NCBI GenBank assembly: GCA_963922205.1
Contig: CAWUHX010000062.1
Span: 434,001 to 498,000 of the forward strand
Origin: Romanomermis culicivorax
Lineage: Eukaryota > Nematoda > Enoplea > Mermithida > Mermithidae
DNA: 64,000 nt
Reading direction: 5' to 3'
The notes beneath the pieces were generated by a model. It worked only from the letters and a program-made list of their open reading frames with translations. It ran no database searches and was not told the DNA's origin. A program made the position numbers and the translations under genes. Below, piece after piece: positions 45,171 through 58,700 of the stretch (position 1 is its first letter; each line of letters opens with the position of its first letter).

Positions 45171-46070
45171 GATTGTCATTTTACATCAATTTTCGACATT
45201 TTTTGCATTTTGTGTGTCATTTTTTTCATATAAAATTTTTCATTTTCGTTATTTAGAGCAAAAAAAGCAAAAAAAAAGAAACAAAAAAAATGGAAATGAA
45301 AGAAAACAATAAAAGAAAAAAATGAAAACAAGGAATAAAATAAAGAAAAGGAAAAACAAAATAGATGAGGAAAAAATAAAGAAAAGAAACCAAAAAAAAG
45401 AAAATAAATCAAAACCATGAAAAAAAATAATAAAACTGTAGAAAAAGGAAACAATTGTAAAAAGAGATCAAGAAAAAGGCAAAACGAAAAAAGAAAGGAA
45501 AGGAAAAAATGATTTTACATTATTTTTCTAAAAATAACTTTACAATATTTTTGCAAAAAGAAATTCTCTGCAGAAAAAATAAAAATAAATTTTATAAAAG
45601 AAAAAATATATAAAATAAAATTTCTTCTTTTTCAAAATTTTTTCCATTTTTTAGTAAAACAACCTGAACAACGAAGATTTTTTTTTATTTTGTATAATTT
45701 TGAAAAAATTATTTCATCAAAAAAATGGAAAAAAATTTTCTAATAAAAAACACAAATAAATAAAACAAAAAACAGAAAATGGAAAAATTTAATTTTTTTA
45801 AAAAATTGGAATTAAAAATTAAGAAAAAAAATTAAGCACAATCAACCGAAAAAAATAATTTAAAAATTTTGCTTTTTTCCACATTTTTTGCAACAAATGA
45901 TTTTTTTTCTGGATTATTTTTTCTATTTTTTTATTTTTTCTATTTTCTCTTTCACTTTTTTGGCTTTCCGTAAAAATCCGAAAAAAGACTGCAGTTTATT
46001 CTATTTTTCGAAAATTTTTTACTTACAATTTTTCTAAAATTTCAAAAAGGCCATAACAACCAAAAAACAA
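45171..46070. other. Mixed A/T-rich stretch inside the purine tract
   Basis: Purine bias breaks down here. T-rich words (TTTTACAT, TTTTTCCA) alternate with A-rich ones, and strand bias returns after about 46070. Nothing coding is seen. Confidence 0.5.
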
Positions 46071-47560
46071 AATAAAAAGCAAAAAGCAAAAAAAAAATCA
46101 AGTAAATAATAAGAAAAAAAAACAAAAAAAAAAAAACAAAAGAGCAAAAAAAAACGAAAAGTGCAGAAAAATCAGAAAATTCAACTCAAAGCAAAAAATA
46201 TAAAGAAAGCAACAAAAAAACAAACAAAAAATCAAAAAAAGTAGAAAAAACCAAAGCAAAAAGGTTAAAAAACAGCAACAAAAAACAAAAAGAAGCGCAA
46301 AACAAAGCGAAAAAGGAAAACTAATAAAAGTAACAAAAAAGGCATAGAGTAATAACAAGTTAAAACAACAAAGCAGAAAAAGAAACAAAAAAAAAAGAAA
46401 AACAAAAAACACAACAAAGAAGCAAAAAAAATATAACAGCTAAAAACCGAAAGAAAGCAACACAAAAAAAGCGCAAAATCAACAAAAAAAGCACAAAAAG
46501 AACACAAAAGCAAAAAAAACCGATGCAGAGGTAAAAAAGCGACAAGAAAAAACAAAAAAGCAGAAAAAAGCAAAAAAAAAAACAGAATGAAACGAAAAAA
46601 TAAAAAAAGCCAAAAAAAGGAAAACCACCGAAAGTAACGAAAAAAAGCCAAATCGAAATGAAAAGACCAAAAATACCAAAAAGCAACTGAGAAACAAAAA
46701 AGGGAGAAAGAAAAAAAACAACAAAAAATCAGAAAAAGCGAAGAAATCAAAAAACACAACAAAAAGGAAAAAACGAAAAAGCAACAAAAAAACGAAAAAT
46801 TACGAAAAAACCAAAAAAGCAAAAAAATCGAGAGCAAAAAAGCAGAAAATCAACAACAAAAAACAAAACAACTCAAAAACGCAAAACAAAGCGGAAAAGC
46901 AGAAAAAGTCAAAAAAAGAAAACCCGGTGTAAGTAAAAGAAAATGCAAATAGAAACAAAAAAAAACAAAAAAAGATAAAAAAAAGAAACAGAGCAACAAA
47001 GAAAGCAAGAAAGAAAAATAAAAAGAAAAAATCAGAAAAAATGAAAGAGCGAAAAAACGAAAAAAAACACACTGAAAAGCAAAAAAAGGGAAACAACAAA
47101 AGAAAGCAACAGAATAAAAGAAAAATCAACAAAAAGCAAAAAAAGTGGAAAAAAACTCAAGCAAGAGGGCAAAAAAGCGACAACAAAAAACAAAAAAAAC
47201 ACAGAAAAAACAAAAAACGCAAAACAAAGCGAAGAAGTAAAAAATCCACGGAAGCAAAAAGAAAGAAAAACCAATAAAAGTAACAAAAAAGCCGGATAGG
47301 AACAAAAAAAAAACAAGGAAATACAAAAAAAGCAAAAAAAGCGACAAAGAAAGCAAGAAAGCAAAAAAAACATAAATCAGCAAAAAAGAGCGAAAAAGTC
47401 AAAGAAACCAAAAAAGGAAAAAACACAAAAAGAAGCAAATAAAGAAAAAAAGAAAAAAAGCAGAAGAGGCAAAAAAACAGAAAATGAAAAAATAAACATA
47501 AAAAAGTTTGAAAACAAAAAAAAACATAGTTTTCCTTCTTATTCAGACTTTTTTACACTT
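46071..47560. repeat. A-rich (AAAAAAGC / AAACAAAAA)n tract
   Basis: A-rich DNA with frequent AAAGC and AACAAA words, resembling 52740-59440 beyond the gap. It runs to within ~60 bp of the contig end. Minus-strand frames are artefacts of composition. Confidence 0.75.
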
Positions 47561-47622
47561 TACATTTTTTGTAAAATTCTAATAAAGCAAAAAGACTAAA
47601 AAACAAAAAAAAGAAGCAATAA

Positions 47623-47665
47623 AGTACTCTGCGTTGATACCACTGCTTAATCTGATAGAGTGTGT
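47623..47665 (-). other. Sequencing/amplification adapter left in assembly (left of gap)
   Basis: The reverse complement reads ACACACTCTATCAGAT (a 16-mer of PacBio barcode type, to my memory bc1019), T, then AAGCAGTGGTATCAACGCAG continuing AGTAC and T. The second part is the SMART-type PCR primer sequence also used for amplified low-input genomic libraries. It is synthetic and not nematode DNA. Confidence 0.95.
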
Positions 47666-47765
47666 NNNNNNNNNNNNNNNNNNNNNNNNNNNNNNNNNNN
47701 NNNNNNNNNNNNNNNNNNNNNNNNNNNNNNNNNNNNNNNNNNNNNNNNNNNNNNNNNNNNNNNNN
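47666..47765. other. Assembly gap of 100 N
   Basis: Exactly 100 N, a conventional placeholder for unknown size, placed between two adapter copies in opposite orientation. The two contigs are joined only by scaffolding. Confidence 0.99.
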
Positions 47766-47808
47766 ACACACTCTATCAGATTAAGCAGTGGTATCAACGC
47801 AGAGTACT
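47766..47808 (+). other. Sequencing/amplification adapter left in assembly (right of gap)
   Basis: The same 43 bases as the left copy, in forward orientation: the 16-mer barcode, T, the SMART-type primer and T. Genuine sequence resumes at about 47809. Confidence 0.95.
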
Positions 47809-50800
47809 CTTTTTTTCACATGAGATAAGTGCTTATTTTTGTGATTTTTCAAGAAAAAAATTTTTTCTCTACACTTTTTGTATAAAAGTTCACAAAAAGC
47901 ATGAATTTAAGCATTGAAAATGTGATTTTTTTGTGAAACATGTGAAAAAAATCATTTTTGTGTGAATTTTGTGAAAAAAAATTTTCACATGAAGTCAGTA
48001 TCATGAAATTTTTCACGTGAGATAAGTGCTTATTTCTGTGATTTTGCAAGAAAAAATTTTTTTCCCTACACTTTTTGTATAAAAGTTCACAAAAAGCATG
48101 AATTTAAGCATTGAAAATGTGATTATTTTTTGTGAAACATGTGAAAAAAATCATGTTTGTGTGAATTTTATGAGAAAATTTTTTTTTCTGAAAAAAAGCA
48201 TGTTCATGTGAGTTTTATGAATTTTTTAAAAAACCATGATGTGAATTCTGTGAAAAAAATTTTTTTTTTGAAAAAAAACTTATTCTTGTGAATTTTACGA
48301 ATTTTTTTTAAACCATGTTCCATGTGAATTTCATGAATTTTTTTTTGAAAAAGCCATGTTCATGTGAAGTTTATGAGAAAAAAATTTTTTTCTGAAAAAA
48401 AGCATGTTCATGTGAATTTTATGAATTTTTTAAAAAACCATGATGTGAATTTTGTGAAAAAAAATTTTTTTTTTGAAAAAAAACTTGTTCATGTGAATTT
48501 TATGAATATTTTTTTTTCAAAAAACCATGTTCATGTGAGTTTTATGGAGAAAATTTTTTTTTTGAAAAAAAGACATTTTCATGTGAATTTTATGCAAAAA
48601 AAGTTTTTTTGAAAGAAAACATGTCCATGTAAATTTTAGGAAAATTTTTTTCTGAAAAACACCATGTTTATGTGAATTTTATGAAAAAAATTTTTTTGTT
48701 GAAAAAACCCTGTTTATGTAAATTTTATGAATTTTTTTTTGTGAAAAACCATGCTCATGTGAATTTTACGCAGAAAATTTTTTTTGGAAAGAAACTATGT
48801 TCATGTAGATTTTTATGAAATTTTTTTTTTTGAAAAAACCATGTTCATGTGGATTTCATGAAAAAAATATTTTTGTTTAAAAGAAATCATATTTGTGTGA
48901 ATTTTATGAAAATTTTTTTTTTTGAAAAAAGTCATTTTCGTGTGAATTTTATGCAAAATTTTGTAAAGAAACCATGTTTATGTGTGAATTTTATGAAAAA
49001 AAATTTTTAATGTGAATTTTATAGAAAATTTAGTGAAGAAACCATGTTCATGTGACTTTTTTTTGAAAAAAATCATGTTCATGTAAATCTTTTGAAAAAA
49101 AATTTTTTTTTTGAAAGAAACCATTTTCATGTGAATTTTATGAAAAAAATATTTTTCTGAAAGAAACCATTTTAATGTGAATTTTATGAAATTTTTTTTT
49201 TTGAAAAAAGCGATGTTTATGTGAATTTTATGAAAAGGGAATTTTTATTTTGAAAAAGATGTTTATGGGGTGAATTTTATGGATTTTTTTTTTGAAAAAT
49301 CATGTTCGTATGAATTTTATGCAAAAATTTTTTTTTTGAAAAAAACCATTTTCATTTGAATTTTATGAGAAAAAATTTAAAAAAAACGATGTTTACGTGA
49401 TTTTCATGGAATTTATTTTAGAAAAGACCTTGTTTATGTGAATTTTATGAAAATTTTTTTTTTGAAAAACCATCTTCATCATGTGAATTTTATGGAAAAA
49501 AATTTGAAAAAAACTCTTTTTCCTGTGAATTTGATGCGAAGTTTTTTTTTTGAAAAAACAATTTTCACGTGAATTTTATGAAAAAAAATTATTTTTTTTT
49601 GAAAAAAATCATTTTCATGTGAATTTTATGAAAAAAATTAACACATGAAACCAGTATCATGAATTTTTGTCACAACAAATAACTGCTTATTTTTGTAATT
49701 TTGCAAAAAATAGCAGACACCCTGTTGGCTTGCATTTTTTCAGGCACCCTATTGCTGACTTTTTTTTTGAAAAATATCACAAGAATCTTTTTTTTCGTGA
49801 AAAAAACATGTCTGAATATTTCAGTGAAAAATCAAATTATGGTTTTCATGAATTTTTTCCATGTTCCTGTGAATTAAAAAAAATTTTTTTTTGAAAAAAG
49901 TCATGTTCACGTTAATTTTATGAAAAAATTTTTTTTTGAAAAAAAGCATGTTGGTGTGAATTTTATGAAATTTTTTTAAAAAAAAAGCATGTTGGTATGG
50001 ATTTTATGAAATTTTTCTTGAAAAAACCACGTTTATGTGAATTTTATGATTTTTTTTTTAAAACCATGTTCATGTGAATTTGATGAAATTTTTTTTTTTG
50101 AAAATATACATATTTTGTAAATTTTATGCGAAAATTTTTTTTCCAAAAAAACAATCTTTATGTGAATTTTATGATTTTTTAAAACCATGTTCATGTGAGT
50201 TTGATGAAATTTTTTTTTTTTGAAAAAAACATGTTTTTGTAAATTTTGAGAGAAAAAATTTTTTTTTCCAAAAAAACAATCTTTATGTGAATTTTATGAT
50301 TTTTTTTGAAACCATGTTCATGTGAATTTTATGAAATTTTTTTTTTGAAAAAAACATGTTTTTTTAAATTTTATGAGAAAAATTTTTTTTTCCAAAAAAA
50401 CAATCTTTATGTGAATTTTATGATTTTTTTAAAATCATGTTCATGTGAATTTGATGAATTTTTTTTTTGAAAAAAACATGTTTTTGTAAATTTTATGCGA
50501 AAAATTTTTTTTTCCAAAAAAACAATCTTTATGTGAATTTTATGATTTTTTTTGAAACCATGTTCATGTGAATTTGATGAAATTTTTTTTTTGAAAAAAT
50601 ACATGTTTTTGTAAATTTTAAGAGAAAAATTTTTTTTTCCAAAAAAACAATCTTTATGTGAATTTTATGATTTTTTAAAACCATGTTCATGTGAGTTTGA
50701 TGAAATTTTTTTTTTTTTGAAAAAAACATGTTTTTGTAAATTTTGAGAGAAAAAATTTTTTTTTCCAAAAAAACAATCTTTATGTGAATTTTATGATTTT

Positions 50801-52010
50801 TTTTGAAACCATGTTCATGTGAATTTTATGAAATTTTTTTTTTGAAAAAAACATGTTTTTTTAAATTTTATGAGAAAAATTTTTTTTTCCAAAAAAACAA
50901 TCTTTATGTGAATTTTATGATTTTTTTAAAACCATGTTCATGTGAATTTGATGAAATTTTTTTTTTTTTGAAAAAAAACATGTTTTTGTAAATTTTAAGA
51001 GAAAAAATTTTTTTTCCAAAAAAACAATCTTTATGTGAATTTTATGAAAAATTTTTTTTCAAAAAAGACATGTTCATGTGAATTTTATGAAATTTTTCTT
51101 GAAAAAACCATGTTTATGTGAATTTGATGAAATTTTTTTTTTTGAAAAAAAAACATGTTTTTGTAAATTTTATGAGAAAAATTTTTTTTTCTAAAAAAAA
51201 CAATCTTTATGTGAATTTTATGAAAAATTTTTTTTCAAAAAAGACATGTTCATGTGAATTTTATGAAATTTTTCTTGAAAAAACCATGTTTATGTGAATT
51301 TGATGAATTCTTTTTTTGAAAAAAAACATGTTTTTGTAAATTTTATGAGAAAGATTTTTTTCCAAAAAAACAATCTTTATGTGAATTTTATGAAAAATTT
51401 TTTGTCAAAAAAGACATGTTCACGTGAATTTTATGGAATTTTTCTTGAAAAAACCATGTTTATGTGAATTTGATGAAATTTTTTTTTTTTGAAAAAAAAC
51501 ATGTTTTTGTAAATTTTATGAGAAAAATTTTTTTTTCTAAAAAAAACAATCTTTATGTGAATTTTATGAAAAATTTTTTTTCAAAAAAGACATGTTCATG
51601 TGAATTTTATGAAATTTTTCTTGAAAAAACCATGTTTATGTGAATTTGATGAAATTTTTTTTTTGAAAAAAACATGTTTTTGTAAATTTTATGAGAAAAA
51701 TTTTTTTTTCTAAAAAAAACAATCTTTATGTGAATTTTATGAAAAATTTTTTTTCAAAAAAGACATGTTCATGTGAATTTTATGAAATTTTTCTTGAAAA
51801 AACCATGTTTAGGTGAATTTGATGAAATTTTTTTTTTTGAAAAAAAACATGTTTTTGTAAATTTTATGAGAAAAATTTTTTTTTCCAAAAAAACAATCTT
51901 TTCTGTGAATTTTATGAAAAAAAAAATTTTTTTTTTTGTGAAAAACCATATTCATGTGAATTATTTCATGGAAAAAATTTAACACATGAAACCAATATCA
52001 TGAATTTTCG
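47809..52010. repeat. Tandem array of ~60-bp GTGAATTTTATGAAAAA units with higher-order structure
   Basis: The basic unit is CATGTTCATGTGAATTTTATG followed by A-, T- and A-runs. It is bracketed by a longer module (ATAA(G/C)TG...TTATTTTTGTAATTTT) at about 47818, 48017, 49670 and 52010. From 50152 the CAATCTTTATG anchor recurs every 122-127 bp for seven intervals (50152 to 51025), then every 170-176 bp for five intervals (51025 to 51894). This is a change from two to three basic units per repeat. Open frames are unit artefacts. Confidence 0.9.
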
Positions 52011-52632
52011 TCACATGAAATAACTGTATATTTTTGTAATTTTACAAAAAAAATAACAAAAACCCCGTCGGCTTCGTACAAAAATGTGAAAACTGGTTAT
52101 TTTTCTTCTTAAAATTCGTGAGTAAACAGTCGTCGGCTTATTTTGTAGATGCGTGGAAAATATTTTTGTAAGGGGGACACCATGTTGTTTTCACAAGTTT
52201 CCATTGTAAAAGTTAATATTTGCGGATTATATTAACTGTATTACAAAAGGGGCCGAAAAATTTTGTTGGATTTATTTTCCGAACACAACCGGTATACATT
52301 TTTCATGTTTTTGTTTGTTCGATTTTTTTTTGTTTACTGTACAGGGTTACTGTAGAAAAATGTACAAAAATTTTCGTCCCGCTTCTCCGACTATTAATCG
52401 AGAATTTTTTCCCTCTCTCTCTCTTAATTCGATATCTCGAAGCGAAAATCCTTGCCAACCGAACCGATAAGTGGTTGTTAAACACGGCATTTTTGTAGGC
52501 GGTTACTGTAGCGAGCTAATTTCCTTTTTTCTACAAGCTCGTGTCGACAATGTATACTCGAAAATCCATGCAAAAACGACATAAAATTGCTTTTATGGAC
52601 AGAAAGAGATAAAAGAAAATGGAGAAAAAGAA
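52011..52632. other. Single-copy spacer, no gene supported
   Basis: More complex DNA with TACTGTA words (52335, 52349, 52504) and a (CT)n run (52411-52424). Overlapping frames of 60-92 codons on both strands lack domains. Nothing is called. Confidence 0.5.
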
Positions 52633-52735
52633 AATTGTACGAGCAAGTTGGGGGTGGTAAACATGGGGAAAATGTGGATTACGGTATGAAAATGACCAAC
52701 GCGCGTGGAAAATCCATGGAAAAATACATGAAAAA
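52633..52735 (+). repeat. ~100-bp module, copy 1
   Basis: AAAATTGTACGAG, AAGTTGGGG(G)TGGTAAACAT, AATGT(G)GATTACGGTATGAA, then AATCCATGGAAAAATACATG. The same order recurs at 54714-54815, and a shorter piece lies near 56602-56640. It is the only higher-complexity sequence inside this A-rich array. Confidence 0.75.
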
Positions 52736-55700
52736 AGCAAAAAAGCAACAACAAAAAAGAAAAAAAAGCTAAAAAACACAAAACAAAGCAAAAAAGCAAA
52801 AAAAAGTGAAAAAGTAAAAAAAAATCAAAAAAGCAACAAAGCAACAACAAAAAAGACAAAAAAGCAATAAACACAAAACAAAGCAAAAAAAGCAACAACA
52901 AAAAAATATTAAAAACAGAAAAAAGCAAAAAACACAAAACAAAGAGAAAAAGGAAAAAATCTGAAAAAGCAAAAACCGATAAAAGCAACGAAAAAGCCAA
53001 ATAGAAACGAAAAGAACAAAAAAGACAAAAAAGCAACAAAGCAACAACAAAAAAACAAAAAAAGCAGAAAAAGCAAAAAACACAAAATAAACCAAAAAAA
53101 CAAAACAAACCAAAAAAACAAAACAAAGCCAAAAAGTAACAAAAGCCAAAAGAAAGAAAAACCAACGAAAAAGTCAACTAGAAACGAAAAGAATAAAAAA
53201 TACAACAAAGGAACAACAAGAAACAAAAAAACAGAAAAAAGGTAAAAACACAAAAACAAGCAAAAAAGCACAAAAAAGGTAAAAACACAATACAAAGCAA
53301 AAAAACGTGAAAAATTAAAAAAAGGTGACAAAACCAAAAAAAAGAAAAAACAATAAAAACGAAAAAGCTAAATAGAAACGAAAAAGACAAAAAAGGACAA
53401 AATGTAACAAAAGAGCAACAAAGAGCAAAAAAAGCACAAAAAGGTAAAAACACAAAAATAAGCAAAAAAACAAAACAAAGCGAAAAAGTGGAATAAAATC
53501 AAAAAATCGAATAAAAATGAATAGAACAAAAAAGCCAAAAAAGCAACAAAGCAACAACAAAAAAACAAAAAAAAACAGAAGAAAGCAAAAAACACAAAAT
53601 AAACCAAAAAAACAAAACAAAGCCAAAAAGTAACAAAAGTCAAAAGAAAGCAAAACCAACGAAAAAGTCAACTACAAACGAAAAGAATAAAAAAATACAA
53701 CGAAGCAACAACAAGAAACAAAAAAGCATGAAAAAGGTAAAAACACAATACAAAGCAAAAAAGCAACAACAAAAAAGAAAAGACAGAAGAAAGCAAAAAA
53801 CACAAAACAAAGAGAAAAAGGAAAAAATCTGAAAAAGCAAAAACCAATAAAAGCAACGAAAATGCCAAATATAAACGAAAAGAACAAAAAAGACAAAAAA
53901 GCAACAAAGCAACAACAAAAAAGACAAAAAAGCAGAAAAAGCAAAAAACACAAAATAAACCAAAAAAACAAAACAAACCAAAAAAACAAAACAAAGCCAA
54001 AAAGTAGCAAAAGCCAAAAGAAAGAAAACCAACGAAAAAGTCAACTAGAAACGAAAAGAATAAAAAAATACAACAAAGCAACAACAAGAAACAAAAAAAA
54101 CAGAAAGAAGCTAAAAAACACAAAACAAAGCAAAAAAGCAAAACAAAGCGAAAATTAAAAAAAGATAAAAAAGCCTAAAAAAAGAGAAAACAAAAAAAAG
54201 AAACGAAAAAGCCAAATAGAAACGAAAAAAACAAAAAAGACAAAAAAGCAACAACAAGAAACCAAAAAAGCAGAAAACACAGAACAAAGCAAAAAAAAGC
54301 AAGCAGAAAACACAAAACAAAGCAAAAAAAAGGCAAAACAAAGCGAAAATTGAAAAAAGATAAAAAAGCCTAAAAAAGAGAAAACAAAAAAAAAGAAACG
54401 AAAAGGTCAAATAGAAACGAAAAGAACAAAAAAGACAAAAAAGCAACAACAAGAAACCAAAAAAGCACAAAACACAAAACAAAGCAAAAAAAGCAAAACA
54501 AAGCGAAAATTGAAAAAAGATAAAAAAAGCCCAAAAAAGAGAAAACAAAAAAAAAGAAACGAAAAAGCCAAATAGAAACGAAAAGAACAAAAAAGACAAA
54601 AAAGCAACAAAGCAACAACAAAAAACAAAAAAAAAACAGAAAAGCGAAACAGTTAAAAAAACAAAAACTGATAAAAGAAACAAAAAAGCCAAATTGGAAC
54701 GGAAAGAACAAAAAATTGTACGAGAAAGTTGGGGATGGTAAACATATGAAAAATGTCGATTACGGTATGAAAATGACGAACTCCCGTGAAAAATCCATGG
54801 AAAAATACATGAAAATGGAAAAAAGCAAAAAAGCAACAACAAAAAAGAAAAAAACAGAAAAAAGCTAAAAAACACAAAACAAAGCACAAAAGCAAAACAA
54901 AGCGAAAAAGTAAAGAAGCCAAAAAATCGAATAAAAATGAATAGAACAAAAAAGCCAAAAAAGCAACAAAGCAACAACAAAAAAACAAAAAAAGCAGAAA
55001 AAGCAAAAAACACAAAATAAACCAAAAAAAACAAAACAAAGCCAAAAGAAAGAAAAACCAACGAAAAAGTCAACTAGAAACGAAAAGAATAAAAAAATAC
55101 AACAAAGCAACAACAAGAAACAAAAAAAGCATGAAAAAATACAACAAAGCAACAAGAAACAAAAAAGCATGAAAAAATACAACAAAGCAACAAGAAACAA
55201 AAAAAGCATAAAAAAATAAAAACACAAAAATAAGCAAAAAAGCACAAAAAAAAGTAAAAACACAATACAAAGCAAAAAAACGTGGAAAATTAAAAAAACG
55301 TGACAAAACCAAAAAAAAGAAAAAACAATAAAAAACGAAAATTGCCAAATAGAAACGAAAAAAACAAAAAAGGACAAAATGTAACAAAAGAGCAACAAAA
55401 AGCAAAAAAAGCACAAAAAGGTAAAAACACAAAAATAAGCAAAAAAGCAAAACAAAGCGGGAAAGTGAAAAAGCCGAAAAAAGAAAATCCAATAAAAGAA
55501 ACAAAAAAGCGAAATAGAAACGAAAAGAAGAAAAAAGACAATCAAAGCAACAAAGCAACAACAAGAAACAAAAAAGGCAGAAAAAAAAGAAAAAACACAA
55601 TACAAAGCAAAAAAGCAAAACAAAGCGAAAAAGTAAAAAAAAATCAAAAAATCGAATAAAAATGAATACAGCAAAAAAGCCAAAAAAGCAACAAAGCAAC

Positions 55701-58700
55701 AACAAAAAAAAAACAAAAAAAGCAGAAAAAAACAAAAAACACAAAACAAAGCGAAAAAGTAAAAAAGCTGAAAAGAACAAAAACCAATAAAAGCAACGAA
55801 AAAGCCAAATAGAAACGAAAAAGACAGAAAAAAGACAAACTAATAGCAAAAAAGCAAAACAAAGCCGAAAAGTAGCTAAAAAAGGTGAAAAAAACAAAAA
55901 CCAATAAAACAAACGAAAAAGGGAAATTGAAACGGAAAGAAAGAAAAAGCAACAAAGCAACAACAGGACGCAAAAAAGCAAAAAAACACAAAACAAAGCA
56001 AAAAAGCAAAAAAAAACAAAGAATTAAAAAAAGGTTAAAAATACAAAAAATAAAAACCAATAAAAGTAACGAAAATAACAAAAAAGACCAAAAAGCAGCA
56101 ATGCAACAAGAAAAAAACAGAAAAAAGCAGAAAACACGAAACAAAGCAAAAAACCAAAATTAAGCGAGAAAGTAAAAAAAGCTAAAAAAGTCAAAAAACC
56201 CAAAAAATCAACAAACCAACAAAAAAAGGAAGAATGCAAAAAAACACAAAAAGCAAAAAACACAAAACAAAGCAAAAGTAAAAAATGTGAAAAAAAACGA
56301 ATAAAAGAAACCAGAAAGCCAAATAGAAACGAAAACAACAAAAAAAAAACAAAAAAACAACAGAAAACGCAAGAATACACAAAAAAAGCATAAAAATTAA
56401 ACAAAGCAAAAAATCAAAAGACACAACAAAAACCAAAAAAACAAAAAAAGACGAATGAGCAACAGAGCAACAATACGAAACACAAAAAGCACAAAGAAGC
56501 GAAAAAGTAAAAAAGCTAAAAAAAAGAAAAATCAATAAAAGAAACGAAAAAGCAACAAAACAACAACAAGAAACGAAAAAAACAGAAAACACAAAACAGA
56601 CATGGAAAATCCATGAAAAAATCCACGAAAATGGATCACGTGATCTGAGAAAAAAAGGCAAAAAAGCAACAACGAAAAACAAAAAAAAACAGAAAAAACA
56701 AAAAACACAGAACAAACGAAAAACACAGAACAAACGAAAAAAGCAAAACCATACAAAAAAGTGGCTGAAAAAGCCAAAAAAAGAAAAAAAAGAAAGAAAC
56801 GAAAAAGCCAAATACGAACAAAAAAACCAAAAACGACAAAAAACGAACAAAGCAACAACAAAAAACAAAAAAAACAGAAAAGCAAAACAAAGCGAAAAAG
56901 CAAATAAAGTCAAAAAAAAGAAAAATTAATGAAAGAAACGAAAAAGCCAAATAGAAACGAAAAGACTAAAAAAGACAAAACAGCAACAAAACATACAACG
57001 GCAAAAAACGAAAAAAAGCAGGAAAAAGCAAAAAAAAACAGAACAAAGCAAAACAGAGCGAAAAAGTAAAAAAAGAAAAACGAATACAATAAAAAAAAAC
57101 AAATAAAAAACAAACAAAAAGACCAAAAAAAGACAAAAACGCAACAAAGTAACAACGACAAACAAAAAGTAGATAAAAGCAAAAAAAACAAAACGAAGAA
57201 AAAAAGCAAAACAAAGCGAAAAAGTGAGAAAACTAGGAAAAGAAAGGAACGAAAAACCAAAATAGAAACCAAAAGAACAAAAAAAGACGAAAAAGACACA
57301 AAGCAACAACAAAAAACGGAAAAAAACTGAAAAAAAGAAAAAACACAAAACAAAGAAAAAAAGCAAAACAAAGCGAAAAAGTGAAAAAAGTAAAAAAAAA
57401 CCAATAAAAGAAACGAAAAAGCCAAATAGAAACGAAAAGAACAAAAAAAACCAAAAAAGCAACAAAGCAACAACAAAAAACTGAAGTAAAAGAAAAAACA
57501 AAACAAAGAAGAAAAAAAGCAAAACAAAGCGAAAAAGTGAAAAAAATAAAAAAAAACCAATAAAAGAAACGAAAAAGCCAAATAGAAACGAAAAGAACAA
57601 AAAAACCAAAAAAGCAACAAAGCAACAACAAAAAACAGAAAAAAAGAAAAAACAAAACAAAGTAAAAAAGCAAAACAAAGCAAAAAAGAAAAACAAAGCG
57701 AAAAAACGTTAAAAAAGCCAAAAAAAAGAGAAACCAATAAAAGAAACGAAAAAGCCAAATAGAAAAGAAAAAAACAAAAAAAGACAAAAAAGCAACAAAG
57801 CAACAAAAAAAGCAAGAATGCAAAATTTGAAAAAACGGAGAAAAAGCAAAAAATTGCATAAAAATAAAAACCAGGCAAAAAAATCGAAAATGCAACGAAA
57901 ACCAAAAAAAAGTAAAAAAGCAAAACAAAGCGAAAAAGTGAAAAAAGTAAAAAAAACCAATAAAAGAAACGAAAAAGCCAAATAGAAACGCAAAGAACAA
58001 AAAAAACAAAAAAGCAACAAAGCAACAACAAAAAACTGAAAAAAACACAAAACAAAGCGAAAAAAGTCAAAAAAAGAAAAACCAATAAAAGAAACGAAAA
58101 AGCCAAATAGAAACGCAAAGAACAAAAAAAACAAAAAAGCAACAAAGCAACAACAAAAAACTGAAAAAAACACAAAACAAAGCGAAAAAGTGAAAAAAGT
58201 CAAAAAAAACCAATAAAAGAAACAAAAAAGCCAAATAGAAACGAAAAGAACAAAAAAAAACCAAAAAAGCAACAAATCAACAACAAAAAACTGAAAAAAA
58301 GAAAAAACAAAACAAAGCAAAAAAGCAAAACAAAGCAAAAAAGCAAAACAAAGCGAAAAAGTAAAAAAAGCTAAAAAGCCAAAAAAAAGAGAAACCAATA
58401 AAAGAAACGAAATAGCCAAATAGAAACGAAAACAACAAAAAAAACCAAAAAAGCAACAAAGCAACAACAAAAAACTTAAAAAAAGAAGAAAAAAACACAA
58501 AACAAAGAAAAAAAGCAAAACAAAGCGGGAAAGTAAAAAAGGCTAAAAAAGAAAAATCAATAGAAGAAACGATAAAGCCAAATAGAAACGAAACGAACAA
58601 AAAAGACAAAAAAGCAACAACGCAACAACAAAAGACAAAAAAACAGAAAAAATAAAAAAAACACAAAGCGAAGCAAAAAAGCAAAACAAAGCGAAAAAGT

